The notes beneath the pieces were generated by a model, which made no database searches, was not told the origin of the DNA, and was given only the letters and a program-made list of their open reading frames with translations. 64,000 nucleotides of DNA from Clostridiales bacterium (GTDB taxonomy: Bacteria > Bacillota > Clostridia > Lachnospirales > Lachnospiraceae), in NCBI GenBank assembly GCA_021202925.1, contig JAJQCD010000014.1, positions 62,001 to 126,000 of the forward strand, read 5' to 3'. The position numbers were made by a program, and so were the translations under genes. This document shows positions 46,748 through 56,396 of this stretch, piece after piece; position 1 is the stretch's first letter; each line of letters starts with the position of its first letter.

Positions 46748-48325
46748 TTATCCCTTCAAAATCTTATCAACCGCATTTCTTACAAACTCCACATGAGGAC
46801 CGAAAACAACATGGATGTGATTTTTCGACGGGAAGAAGATACCGGCGCATCCCGATTCCTTCAGTCCGATCTGATTTACCTTTTCCGGATCCTTTAAATC
46901 AATCCGAAGCCTGGATATACAATTTTCTACCTTTAAAATATTATCGGCTCCTCCCAGGTTCGCGACCACGATGCGGGCGATTTCCGGCCAGTCCTTATCC
47001 TTCAGCAGCTGGCTTGCGGATTCTTCAACCTCAAAGGCTTCCCGTCCCGGAGTTTCGAGATTCCACTTCTTAATAAAGAATCGGAATGCGCTGTAAAATA
47101 CCACAAAATTAACGAGACCTAAAAGTATCAGACTCGGCCAGTTTGTATTTTCGTACAGCAGCCCAAAGATACCAAAATCAAAAATTGTTCCCCTGATATA
47201 TCCGATCGCAATATGCAGCATCTGATAAGGAATCGTCATCAGACCACACAGTACGCAGTAAACCGCAAACAGCTGAGGCGAGATGAACAGGAATGAAAAC
47301 TCCAGCGGTTCCGTGATATTTCCCAGAAAAGCAGTCAGCACACAGGTTGTGATAACACCCTTAGCCATTTTACGGTTTTTTGGAAACGAGGTATGGTACA
47401 TGGCAAGGCCGATCGCCGGAATACGGAACAGCGTTGTCAGCATCTGGCAGCCTCCCAGATAACTGGTCAGCTTCGGCATCAGTTCTGACCAATAGGGGCT
47501 GTCAGGCCCCAGATTAAACAGAATCTCATTTACCGCCGGTAAAATGCCCACATATTCGGTGCCATTAATCATGTAGGTGCCGCCGGCTTCCGTAAAACGA
47601 ACCACTGCCGCGAGAACATGGTGAAGCCCAAAGGGAATCAAAGCACGGTGGAGCATATAGTAAATCCCGCTTCCGATGTAATCCGTAGTGAAAATAAAGG
47701 AAATGCTGATCAAAAAACGGATCAGTATATCCCAGATCAGCGGAAGCACAAGCCCAATCGGGATCATACATACAAATGTGATAATCGGTATGGATTTTTT
47801 TCCGCCGAAAAAGGCAAATGCCAGCGGAAGCTCCAGGTTATAAAATCGATCCGCAACCTTAGCCGCAACAAGGCCGGAAATCAGTCCGCCAAGCGCCTCT
47901 GTTTTCAATGTCTGTACTCCGAGCACTACTCCCTGGCCGACCTGATCCATGACCGCTGTGTCAGCCAGTGTTCCGGTAGCTCTGAGATATACGTTCATCA
48001 CGGTATTTAAAGTCAGGTAACCCGCCACTGCCGCAAAGACAGCGATCCCCTTTTCTTTTTTCGCCATCCCCTGTGCAACGCCCATGGCAAAGAGAATCGG
48101 AATATTATTGAAGATGACAGCGGTAATGTCCTTTGCTCCACTGATAAACAATTTTAACAACGGAACCGCGAGAATCGGGAATTTTTCAATCATATACGAC
48201 TGTCCCAACGCGCCGCAGATCCCTGTTATCATGCCGATCGGCGCCAAAAGAGCTATGGGAAGCAGCAGCGAACGTCCAAAGGTCTGTATCTCATCTTTGA
48301 ATCTGACAGAATCTTTTTTACTCAT
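46748..48325 (-). CDS. PTS EIIBC, glucose/maltose/N-acetylglucosamine superfamily
   Basis: FGRSLLLPIALLAPIGMITGICGALG, GFLGNITEPLEFSFLFISPQLF-type EIIC; EIIB site KVENCISRLRIDLKD. Confidence 0.92.
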   Translation of the reverse strand: MSKKDSVRFKDEIQTFGRSLLLPIALLAPIGMITGICGALGQSYMIEKFPILAVPLLKLFISGAKDITAVIFNNIPILFAMGVAQGMAKKEKGIAVFAAVAGYLTLNTVMNVYLRATGTLADTAVMDQVGQGVVLGVQTLKTEALGGLISGLVAAKVADRFYNLELPLAFAFFGGKKSIPIITFVCMIPIGLVLPLIWDILIRFLISISFIFTTDYIGSGIYYMLHRALIPFGLHHVLAAVVRFTEAGGTYMINGTEYVGILPAVNEILFNLGPDSPYWSELMPKLTSYLGGCQMLTTLFRIPAIGLAMYHTSFPKNRKMAKGVITTCVLTAFLGNITEPLEFSFLFISPQLFAVYCVLCGLMTIPYQMLHIAIGYIRGTIFDFGIFGLLYENTNWPSLILLGLVNFVVFYSAFRFFIKKWNLETPGREAFEVEESASQLLKDKDWPEIARIVVANLGGADNILKVENCISRLRIDLKDPEKVNQIGLKESGCAGIFFPSKNHIHVVFGPHVEFVRNAVDKILKG

Positions 48326-48494
48326 GATATCCTCCTCATTCGGTGTTTTACATTTTTACATCCTGGCCAGTGATTAATTATACTATATCGTTGGAACCGC
48401 ACAGCTTCAAGGCCACTTTTCTGCCCCTGCGGAAACAAAAAAATGCCCCAAAAAACAGCGGGCATGGTATACTGGAATCAGGGAGGATATACTC

Positions 48495-50051
48495 ATGGGA
48501 ATTCATTATTACGATCTTCAGACGGCATCACTGATTCAGGAAAAGCACTCCATGTCTCTGGTCGAATGCGGCCGCCGCATGAACAGAAGTGTGAGCAGCG
48601 TCAAAAACAGCATTGCCGCCGTAAACGCATATCTCCCGCCCGAAAAGCAGATTCTCATCAATGATTATCATGCTGTTTTTCAGATGACCTATACGGAATA
48701 TCTTGAGTTTATCCGTTCTCTGACGCTCGACGACTATTACTCCTCGCAGTCAGAGCGCCTCGATATTATCGCGGTATATGCGTTTTTTAACGAGACTCTC
48801 AATATGACGCACCTTTATGACACGCTGCGTATCAGTCTTTCTACCAAAAAGAAAGACAGCCGGGCGCTGTCTGAATGGCTTGCCGACAGGAATCTGTCCA
48901 CAGAAGTGGTACCCAGAGCCGGGATCCGCATTGTCGGAGACGAAATTCTTTACCGAATCTGTGTCAGCAACATTCTATATCAATATGTAGAGGTAGATCG
49001 TGATTTTAATCTCACTTTTCGTCATGCCAACAATCCATGGCAGCTGCTTATTGTCCGATACTATCTCGTCAAAGCAGACGCTCAGCTTGAGCGTACACGG
49101 GCGGCTTTAACCCGGCTAATTGACTCGAATCACTGCCGGATTTCCTATGCTTCGGTCAAATTCCTCTATATTTACCTGAGCTGCGCATACTTCCGTCTGG
49201 ACGCCGGTCACGCGCTTACAACTGTAAAGACTCTCCCGGTTTCTCTCCATGATTATCAGTTGTCGGAAAATCCACCGGAGAATGAATTTGTCAATCAGCT
49301 CATTTCCTCGCTGGATTTTATCTCACAGGTACTGCCGCCTTTTAACGAGACTCTCTCCTCCCTGTCGACCCGGATGATACAGGAAGTGCAAAATCAGATT
49401 ATCACCAGGATTCTGGATGACCACTGCATCTACGAAGAAGTATATTCTTTTCTCCACAAATGTATCATCCGCAACCATTATCATTTTTCTTTTTATGATA
49501 ATAAACTTGAGGAAACCAGAGAATATTACCACAACCTGTACGATGTGCTGAAGACAGCCGTAAAACCTTTTGAAGAGTTTTACGGCCTCCCACTGAGCCA
49601 TTTCCAGATTTCCTCTCTGACCCTGATTTTTCGCAAATTCATCACCAAAAACAAACTGGCCGGACGTAATCAGAAACGGCTGGTGATCGTTACCAATTCT
49701 TCGATGGAAAAAGTCGGCTTCTTTATGGAAAAGCTGAAGCTGCGGGCAGATGTCCTTCTTAAAGAAGTGATTCACATCAATGAACTTTACCTGCTCGAGC
49801 AGATCGACTATGATCATCTGATCGTTTTTTCCAACCGGATTGCCACTATGCTCAGCGACCTGGGATATGACTGCATAAAACTGCATTTTTATCTGGGCGA
49901 AGAAGACTATCAGCTTTTATTCCGCCATGGTTTTTCCACTTCCAGAAGGAAATTAAAAGCCTCGTCTTTTGTTGCTGAAATCTCCGGCGTGTCCTCCAAC
50001 CACATGACCCGATATCTGCTGGAACATTACGAGGATTTTTTCATGGAATAA
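48495..50051 (+). CDS. BglG/Mga-type HTH transcriptional regulator
   Basis: N-terminal HTH MSLVECGRRMNRSVSSVKNSIAAVNAYLP; long alpha-helical PRD-like body; divergent from the PTS operon. Confidence 0.7.
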   Translation: MGIHYYDLQTASLIQEKHSMSLVECGRRMNRSVSSVKNSIAAVNAYLPPEKQILINDYHAVFQMTYTEYLEFIRSLTLDDYYSSQSERLDIIAVYAFFNETLNMTHLYDTLRISLSTKKKDSRALSEWLADRNLSTEVVPRAGIRIVGDEILYRICVSNILYQYVEVDRDFNLTFRHANNPWQLLIVRYYLVKADAQLERTRAALTRLIDSNHCRISYASVKFLYIYLSCAYFRLDAGHALTTVKTLPVSLHDYQLSENPPENEFVNQLISSLDFISQVLPPFNETLSSLSTRMIQEVQNQIITRILDDHCIYEEVYSFLHKCIIRNHYHFSFYDNKLEETREYYHNLYDVLKTAVKPFEEFYGLPLSHFQISSLTLIFRKFITKNKLAGRNQKRLVIVTNSSMEKVGFFMEKLKLRADVLLKEVIHINELYLLEQIDYDHLIVFSNRIATMLSDLGYDCIKLHFYLGEEDYQLLFRHGFSTSRRKLKASSFVAEISGVSSNHMTRYLLEHYEDFFME

Positions 50052-50066
50052 TTGGTCAACGTTGCG

Positions 50067-50099
50067 ATGGAGCGGCCGCTTTTAAAACTGCCGCTCCAT
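50067..50099. repeat. Inverted repeat between convergent genes
   Basis: ATGGAGCGG (50067-50075) / CCGCTCCAT (50091-50099). Confidence 0.55.
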
Positions 50100-50141
50100 G
50101 ATTCAACCGAGAATTATTTCTCCCAGCATAAAACCAACAAA

Positions 50142-51731
50142 TCAGACTTCTTCAATCACGCAACTATGCTTCTTCGCTCTCGCGCCTTTTGCATCCCTGT
50201 CATAATTGATCCCAACTAAAAGCAAATTGCCGGAATACTCCTCTAACACACCTTCATACCGATTATCATGAATCTGTTTAATCGCACTGTCAGCATCCTT
50301 ATCATACTTTAGTTCGATGATCATGGCAGGCATTCCCACTCCCCGCCTGGGAATAAACGCCAGATCAGCAAAGCCCTTACCCGCAGGAAGTTCCCGTATC
50401 ATGTTATAATATCGTTTCGCTGTATAATATGCAATCGTAATGGCACAACTCAGAGACGCTTCATTATTATATTGAAGTACAGAACAAACAGAACCGTGAA
50501 TTTCCTCCAGCGCTTCGGCCACTGCTTCTTCATCCTTTCTCAGGGTTGCCTGAAGTAACTTTTCCGAATCCGATATCGCCTTTCCTATCATTCCCCAATT
50601 CCCGGTACTCACCGCATCCTCAAATGCCTCAGCGACTTCCAGATTCGGGATATAAGCCTCCCGCCTCCTCGAATCATAAGCAAGATAACCCAGATGGACA
50701 AGAAGTGTCAACACATCATTTCTGTTGTTAAAAGATGTTAAATCGTTTTGGAATGTACTGATCTTTATGCCGACATGACTGCCGCCAAGCATTTCAATAA
50801 CTGCGCTTTTCAATCCGTCATAACCCATTCCAATATATTCTTTTAAGCTTTCAAAAGACTCTGTCTGCGTCCAGTAATTCAAAATCTCCCCTTCCCGTAA
50901 TGCACTCATCACAGAATTCGGACTGTACACATGCTGAATCCGGCTGAATGAATATCCGTCATACCATGTGCGTAAATCCTCAAAATTCATTTGTGAATCT
51001 TCACACAAACGCTTCACTTCGTCTTCTGTAAATCCGACATATTCAGCCAGGCATCCCGGCTTTGTCATAGAATATTCTCTGAAATCCGTCAATGCAGATT
51101 CTGTCCCGTATTTCTTAATCGGAAGAATTCCCGTCATATAAGCAGCCGCAATTGTCTCATCCGTTGTCGTCCCGCCCTTGAACAGCCCGCGAAGCAGTTG
51201 GATATATTCTTTTTGAAGAGATTCCTTGCTTTTTGCCTCACGGAAAAGCGCGTCCCACTCATCAATAATGATGACGAATTCGTTTCCTGTCTTTTCCGAA
51301 ATTCCGGAGAGCGCTCGGGGCAGTGATTTCTCACTTTCCGGAACCAGATTAAAAAACTTTTCTCTCAGTTCCGAAATAACGCTGTTTTGAATATCTTTGA
51401 CCATTTCATCGATATGATCTGTCGTAGAGATAAACCACGTAATATCCAGATAAATCACATCGTATTTATTTAACCCTTTTTCAAAAGATGCTTTTTTCGA
51501 TATCTCTAATCCTTCGAAAAGAGCACGCGAATCACAGCTCTTATCATAATAAGCGCACAGCATCTTTGCCGCAAACGACTTGCCAAAACGACGGGGACGG
51601 CTGACACTTGTCAATTTCAGAGGCGTATTAATGGTACTGTTTACATAGTCAATTAATCCTGTTTTATCAACATAAACACCATTTAAAATTGTCTGAAACC
51701 CCTTATTTCCAGGATTCAGATACATGCCCAT
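50142..51731 (-). CDS. AAA-ATPase-like / PD-(D/E)XK nuclease-superfamily protein
   Basis: MGMYLNPGNKGFQTILNGVYVDKTGLIDYVNSTINTPLKLTSVSRPRRFGKSFAAKML (AAA-ATPase_like), C-terminal GVGMPAMIIELKYDKDADSAIKQIHDNRY (PDDEXK_9-like). Confidence 0.9.
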   Translation of the reverse strand: MGMYLNPGNKGFQTILNGVYVDKTGLIDYVNSTINTPLKLTSVSRPRRFGKSFAAKMLCAYYDKSCDSRALFEGLEISKKASFEKGLNKYDVIYLDITWFISTTDHIDEMVKDIQNSVISELREKFFNLVPESEKSLPRALSGISEKTGNEFVIIIDEWDALFREAKSKESLQKEYIQLLRGLFKGGTTTDETIAAAYMTGILPIKKYGTESALTDFREYSMTKPGCLAEYVGFTEDEVKRLCEDSQMNFEDLRTWYDGYSFSRIQHVYSPNSVMSALREGEILNYWTQTESFESLKEYIGMGYDGLKSAVIEMLGGSHVGIKISTFQNDLTSFNNRNDVLTLLVHLGYLAYDSRRREAYIPNLEVAEAFEDAVSTGNWGMIGKAISDSEKLLQATLRKDEEAVAEALEEIHGSVCSVLQYNNEASLSCAITIAYYTAKRYYNMIRELPAGKGFADLAFIPRRGVGMPAMIIELKYDKDADSAIKQIHDNRYEGVLEEYSGNLLLVGINYDRDAKGARAKKHSCVIEEV

Positions 51732-51884
51732 ATCATTTGCCCTCCTTCCCGGCGATTCACCAGTCTCTTTGCATTATAAAGTATTTCATTCCATATTTCA
51801 ACCTTGACAAACGATACTCCCTGATGCTAGACTTTAATTCGATAAAATTCCCCATACCCAACGAAAAAAGGAGGACAACAAAAC

Positions 51885-53330
51885 ATGAAAGCACCAGAAA
51901 AGCAATCAAGTCCCTATGCGTTTTACGGTTCTATTCCCTTCTCTCAGGCCATTCCCCTCGGCCTTCAGCATGTCATGGCCATGTTCGTCGGCAATCTCAC
52001 TCCCCTGATCATCATCATGGGAGCCTGCGGGCTCACGGTTGACGCCGGGTACGGCGCCATGCGCACGGCGATCCTGCAGAATGCAATGATCATCGCCGGC
52101 GTCGTCACCCTGGTACAGATGTTCTCCATCGGTCCGTGCGGCGGCAAAGTGCCGATCGTCATGGGCACATCCTCCGGATTTCTCGGCGTGTTCCAGAGTA
52201 CCGTCGCAGCGCTTGGCGGCGGCGCCCTCACCTATGGTGCGATCATGGGCGCCTGCATCATCGGCGGCATCTTCGAAGGAATCCTCGGATGCTTCCTGAA
52301 ACCGTTGCGCCGCTTCTTCCCACCGGTCGTTACCGGCTGTGTCGTTATGGCAATCGGACTTTCCCTGCTCTCCGTCGGCATCAACTACCTGTGTGGCGGT
52401 TCCGGCACGAAGGATTACGGATCCGGTTACAATCTCTTCCTCGGCGCCGTTGTACTCATTTCGATTCTGCTGATGAAGCATTTTACCAACCCCACAAGCC
52501 TGCTGAGCACTTCTTCGATCCTGTTCGGCATTCTGATCGGTTATCTGGTAGCCATCGTTATGACCCTGACGCTTCCCAACACGGCCGTCACTGCGGATGG
52601 GACCGAATATACCTGTGCCTGGGTTGTCAAGTTTGCATCTGTGCGCGATGCAGCATGGATTTCCCTTCCCTGCTTCATCGGGATCGGCGCGTTATCCGAT
52701 CTGCACCTGACCTTTGACATCTCCGTCATTCTTCCTGTCTGTATCATGTTCATCGTCACCGCGATTGAGACAGTCGGTGATATTTCCGGATGCATGGAAG
52801 GCGGCGTCGGCCGCGAAGCGACCGATGAGGAACTTTCTGGCGGTGTCATCTGTGACGGTCTCGGTTCCGCCTTCGCCGCTCTCTTCGGTGTCCTGCCGAA
52901 CACATCCTTCTCGCAGAATGTCGGTCTGGTTTCCATGACGCATGTCGTCAACCGCATGGCTCTGACCTGCGGCGCGGTCTTCCTGGTTCTCTGCGGACTC
53001 TGTCCAAAAATCGGTGCCTGCGTCTCCATCATGCCCCAGCCGGTTCTCGGCGGCGCAGCTGTCATGATGTTTGCCTCCATCCTGGTATCCGGCATTCAGC
53101 TGGTCACCCGGGAGCCGATTACATCCCGTGAAGTCACGATCATCTCCGTGGCGCTTGGTCTTGGCTACGGTCTCGGCTCTACCACCGGAGCGACTGCTCA
53201 CCTTCCGTACTATGTGCAGCTGATCTTTGGCGGTTCCGGTATCGTTCCCGCTGCATTTGCGGCCATCCTGCTGAATGTTCTGCTTCCAAAGGGACTTATG
53301 ACGCCTTCCACCGCTGCAAAAGCAAAGTAA
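51885..53330 (+). CDS. Uracil/xanthine permease (NCS2 family)
   Basis: IPFSQAIPLGLQHVMAMFVGNLTPLIIIMG, VPIVMGTSSGFLGVF, TAIETVGDISGCMEGG, NTSFSQNVGLVSMT. Confidence 0.95.
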   Translation: MKAPEKQSSPYAFYGSIPFSQAIPLGLQHVMAMFVGNLTPLIIIMGACGLTVDAGYGAMRTAILQNAMIIAGVVTLVQMFSIGPCGGKVPIVMGTSSGFLGVFQSTVAALGGGALTYGAIMGACIIGGIFEGILGCFLKPLRRFFPPVVTGCVVMAIGLSLLSVGINYLCGGSGTKDYGSGYNLFLGAVVLISILLMKHFTNPTSLLSTSSILFGILIGYLVAIVMTLTLPNTAVTADGTEYTCAWVVKFASVRDAAWISLPCFIGIGALSDLHLTFDISVILPVCIMFIVTAIETVGDISGCMEGGVGREATDEELSGGVICDGLGSAFAALFGVLPNTSFSQNVGLVSMTHVVNRMALTCGAVFLVLCGLCPKIGACVSIMPQPVLGGAAVMMFASILVSGIQLVTREPITSREVTIISVALGLGYGLGSTTGATAHLPYYVQLIFGGSGIVPAAFAAILLNVLLPKGLMTPSTAAKAK

Positions 53331-53347
53331 GCATGTGACACAATAAA

Positions 53348-53392
53348 AGGCTCTCGCATCCATGCCCGCAAAGCGTGGATACGAGGGCCTTG
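53348..53392 (+). terminator. Terminator hairpin after the permease
   Basis: AAGGCTCTCGCATCCATGC...GCGTGGATACGAGGGCCTTGTTTTGTG imperfect stem with T-rich tail. Confidence 0.75.
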
Positions 53393-53414
53393 TTTTGTGT
53401 CCTTTTCCTGATAA

Positions 53415-53816
53415 TCAGTCGATTGCTATATAGGTGAATGTCCCCTCCGCCAGATGGTTGTTCACATCATCCGTGACATCGAGCCGGAATACCATCACAT
53501 GGTGCCCGCACCGCACTTCCCGCGCCGTTGCCTGAATATAACGGCAATTCATGCCCGCTTCCAGATAATGAAAATCCGCGTCCAGCGTCACCACCTTACG
53601 CCCATAGGACGCCGCTGCCGCACCTCCCGCTACATCCGCTGCCGTAAACAACACCCCGCCGTGTACCGCGTTATATGGATTCCACATATCCGCCGTGATC
53701 GGAATCATCGTCACCACGTATCCGGTCTCCACCTTCACCAGTTTCATTCCAATCAGATTTGCAAACCGATTCTTTGCAATCCGCTCCTGCACCAGTTTTT
53801 CGGCCTCCTGATCCAT
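53415..53816 (-). CDS. PaaI/hotdog-fold thioesterase
   Basis: NPYNAVHGGVLFTAADVAGGAAAASYGRKVVTLDADFHYLEAG. Confidence 0.88.
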   Translation of the reverse strand: MDQEAEKLVQERIAKNRFANLIGMKLVKVETGYVVTMIPITADMWNPYNAVHGGVLFTAADVAGGAAAASYGRKVVTLDADFHYLEAGMNCRYIQATAREVRCGHHVMVFRLDVTDDVNNHLAEGTFTYIAID

Positions 53817-54088
53817 CTCATTCTCCTCCTGTAAAATTTTAACAGCATTTCAAAATAGTGATAAAAATTTTGAAATTCTTAAGATGCGTTTCTTGTTTTC
53901 TGACTTTATCTGTGGTATAATTAAATATATTGTAACTATTTCGGTTCTATCTTATCTTATATCCGGAATCGTTACAATAAATTTTCGGATTTTGGTGTTC
54001 TCTCCCGATTTTCGGAAAGTTTACCGATACTGTTGATTTGCTTCATCCCTCACTGAAGCGTCCTGCGACAAAGGAGGTCGGGACAATT

Positions 54089-54334
54089 ATGATACGCAAG
54101 CAAATTAACACCCGCACGAGGCATGTGCCCGTGCCCCTTTCCTTTCTCATCTCAACCGCAAATTCCTTTGACTGCGAGATTTACATGGAATGCGGACAAC
54201 GCAATGTCAATGTGAAATGCTACGATGAGATGATCCGCCACTTAAGACCAAGCGGTCATTCGATTCTGTTCTGCTTCAACGGAGCCGATGAACTCGCCGC
54301 CCAGAAGAAAATCGAAAAGATTTTTCACAACTGA
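54089..54334 (+). CDS. HPr-like protein lacking the active-site histidine
   Basis: MIRKQINTRTRHVPVPLSFLISTANSFDCEIYMECGQRNVNVKCYDEMIRHLRPSGHSILFCFNGADELAAQKKIEKIF aligns over the length of HPr. Confidence 0.7.
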   Translation: MIRKQINTRTRHVPVPLSFLISTANSFDCEIYMECGQRNVNVKCYDEMIRHLRPSGHSILFCFNGADELAAQKKIEKIFHN

Positions 54335-54370
54335 TTATGAAAAAGCTGACTGACGGTACAACCTGTGTAA

Positions 54371-54428
54371 AGGGACAGCCGCTGATGGTTTGACTGATTT
54401 CTCATCCAAACTCTCACGACTGTCCCTC
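54371..54428. terminator. Convergent intergenic inverted repeat, possible bidirectional terminator
   Basis: AAAGGGACAG...CTGTCCCTCTTT arms between the HPr-like and ABC-F genes, with a long loop. Confidence 0.45.
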
Positions 54429-54442
54429 TTTCTGTGCTTCGA

Positions 54443-56080
54443 TCAGTTGTCTTCTTCCTGCTTCTCCGATACCTGGAATACAAAACGCTTTCTCGCCATC
54501 TCATCGCTCTCCAGATATTCATCATAAGTCGTAATCTTATCGATCAGCTTTCCGTTGATGATCTCCATGATCCGGTTCGCCGTGGTCTGTACGATCTGAT
54601 GATCCCGGGAAGAGAAAATCAGTACACCCGGAAACTTCACCAGGCCGGTATTGAGTGCGGTAATTGCTTCCATGTCCAGATGATCCGTCGGCTCGTCGAG
54701 CATCAGCACATTCGCGCCGGAAATCATCAGCTTCGATAACATACAGCGCACCTTCTCACCACCTGACAGGACTCTCACCTTCTTGACTCCGTCTTCCCCG
54801 GCAAACAGCATCCGGCCCAGGAACCCCCGCACATAAGTCGCATCCTTTTCTGAGGAATACTGCGTCAGCCAGTCTACGATTGTATCATCACTGTCAAATT
54901 CTGCCGCATTATCCTTCATGAAATAAGACTGCGTCGTCGTCAGCCCCCACTTATAAGAGCCTTCATCCGGTTCCATCTCCCCGGCCAGAATCTGGAACAG
55001 CACCGTCTTCGCGCGCTCATTCGGCCCTACCAGGGCGACCTTGTCCGTGCGGTTGAGCGTAAAGGTCAGTCCATCCAGGATTTTCTCCCCGTCGATGGTC
55101 TTCGACAGGTTCTCCACGCTCAGCACCTCGTTACCAATCTCCCGGAACGGACGGAAATCAATATACGGGTATTTACGGCTTGACGGCTTGATCTCATCCA
55201 GCTCGATCTTCTCCAGAGCCCTCTTTCTCGACGTCGCCTGCTTCGACTTTGATGCATTCGCAGAGAACCGCTGGATAAATTCCTGCAGTTCCTTAATCTT
55301 TTCTTCCTTCTTCCGGTTCGCTTCCTTCATCTGCCGGATCATCAGCTGGCTCGACTCATACCAGAAATCATAATTGCCTGCGTACAACTGAATCTTGCCA
55401 TAGTCGATATCCGCAATGTTCGTGCAGACCTTATTGAGAAAATAGCGGTCATGCGACACCACAATAACCGTATTCTCAAAACCGATCAGGAACTCTTCAA
55501 GCCACGCGATTGCATCCAGATCCAGGTGGTTCGTCGGCTCATCCAGAAGCAGAATATCCGGATTCCCAAACAGTGCCTGCGCCAGCAACACTTTAACCTT
55601 CAGTGAACCAATCAGGTCTTTCATCAGGCTGTCGTGATACTCCGTATCCACACTAAGGCCATTCAGGAGATTCGCCGCGTCGGATTCTGCCTCCCAGCCG
55701 TTCATCTCCGCGAACTCCCCTTCCAGTTCTGCCGCCCGCAGACCGTCTTCGTCAGAGAAATCTTCCTTCATATAGATGGCATCCTTCTCCTTCATCACAT
55801 CGTAGAGATGCTGATTGCCCATAATCACCGTATCCATCACGGTATAATCATCATATTTAAAATGATCCTGCTGCAGGAAGGAAAGGCGCTGCCCCGCTGT
55901 AATCACCACATCTCCGTTGGTCGGTTCCAGCTGACCGGACAGAATCTTCAGAAATGTGGACTTACCGGCGCCGTTTGCGCCGATCAGGCCATAACAGTTG
56001 CCTTCCGTAAATTTGATGTTGACGTCCTCGAACAATGCCTTCTTTCCTACCCGAAGGGTTACGCCATTTGCACTTATCAT
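54443..56080 (-). CDS. ABC-F family ATPase (YkpA/YbiT-like)
   Basis: GLIGANGAGKSTFLKILSG, LLLDEPTNHLDLDAIAWLE, second domain VLSGGEKVRCMLSKLM...LMLDEPTDHLDMEAI. Confidence 0.92.
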   Translation of the reverse strand: MISANGVTLRVGKKALFEDVNIKFTEGNCYGLIGANGAGKSTFLKILSGQLEPTNGDVVITAGQRLSFLQQDHFKYDDYTVMDTVIMGNQHLYDVMKEKDAIYMKEDFSDEDGLRAAELEGEFAEMNGWEAESDAANLLNGLSVDTEYHDSLMKDLIGSLKVKVLLAQALFGNPDILLLDEPTNHLDLDAIAWLEEFLIGFENTVIVVSHDRYFLNKVCTNIADIDYGKIQLYAGNYDFWYESSQLMIRQMKEANRKKEEKIKELQEFIQRFSANASKSKQATSRKRALEKIELDEIKPSSRKYPYIDFRPFREIGNEVLSVENLSKTIDGEKILDGLTFTLNRTDKVALVGPNERAKTVLFQILAGEMEPDEGSYKWGLTTTQSYFMKDNAAEFDSDDTIVDWLTQYSSEKDATYVRGFLGRMLFAGEDGVKKVRVLSGGEKVRCMLSKLMISGANVLMLDEPTDHLDMEAITALNTGLVKFPGVLIFSSRDHQIVQTTANRIMEIINGKLIDKITTYDEYLESDEMARKRFVFQVSEKQEEDN

Positions 56081-56396
56081 CTTCCAATACCTTTCTTCGT
56101 GGGAGCTTTCCTACATAATCGCAATTCATCTATATTGTACAGGAAATATTTATTTTTTCAAGCGTTTTTTCGTTCCGGCTCTCTTTTCTGAATTTTAACC
56201 TGTATTTTACATTCGCCGGATTTTTCTTTCCGGATTTTACATGAATTTAACGATATTCTGCCTTTCATTTGATATCGCGCCTTTACAATACATTTGAAAT
56301 CAGGACAGCATCTTCTTGCCCGGTCTGCGCCCGTACAGGAAGTATCCTGAATTTATTCTGTAATGATTACGCATATACGAATGGAGGTTCGTACCA

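Noticed and set aside
51740-51884. Purine riboswitch ahead of the xanthine/uracil permease
   Set aside because: Leader has a TTGACA-like promoter but no purine-aptamer core; too short.
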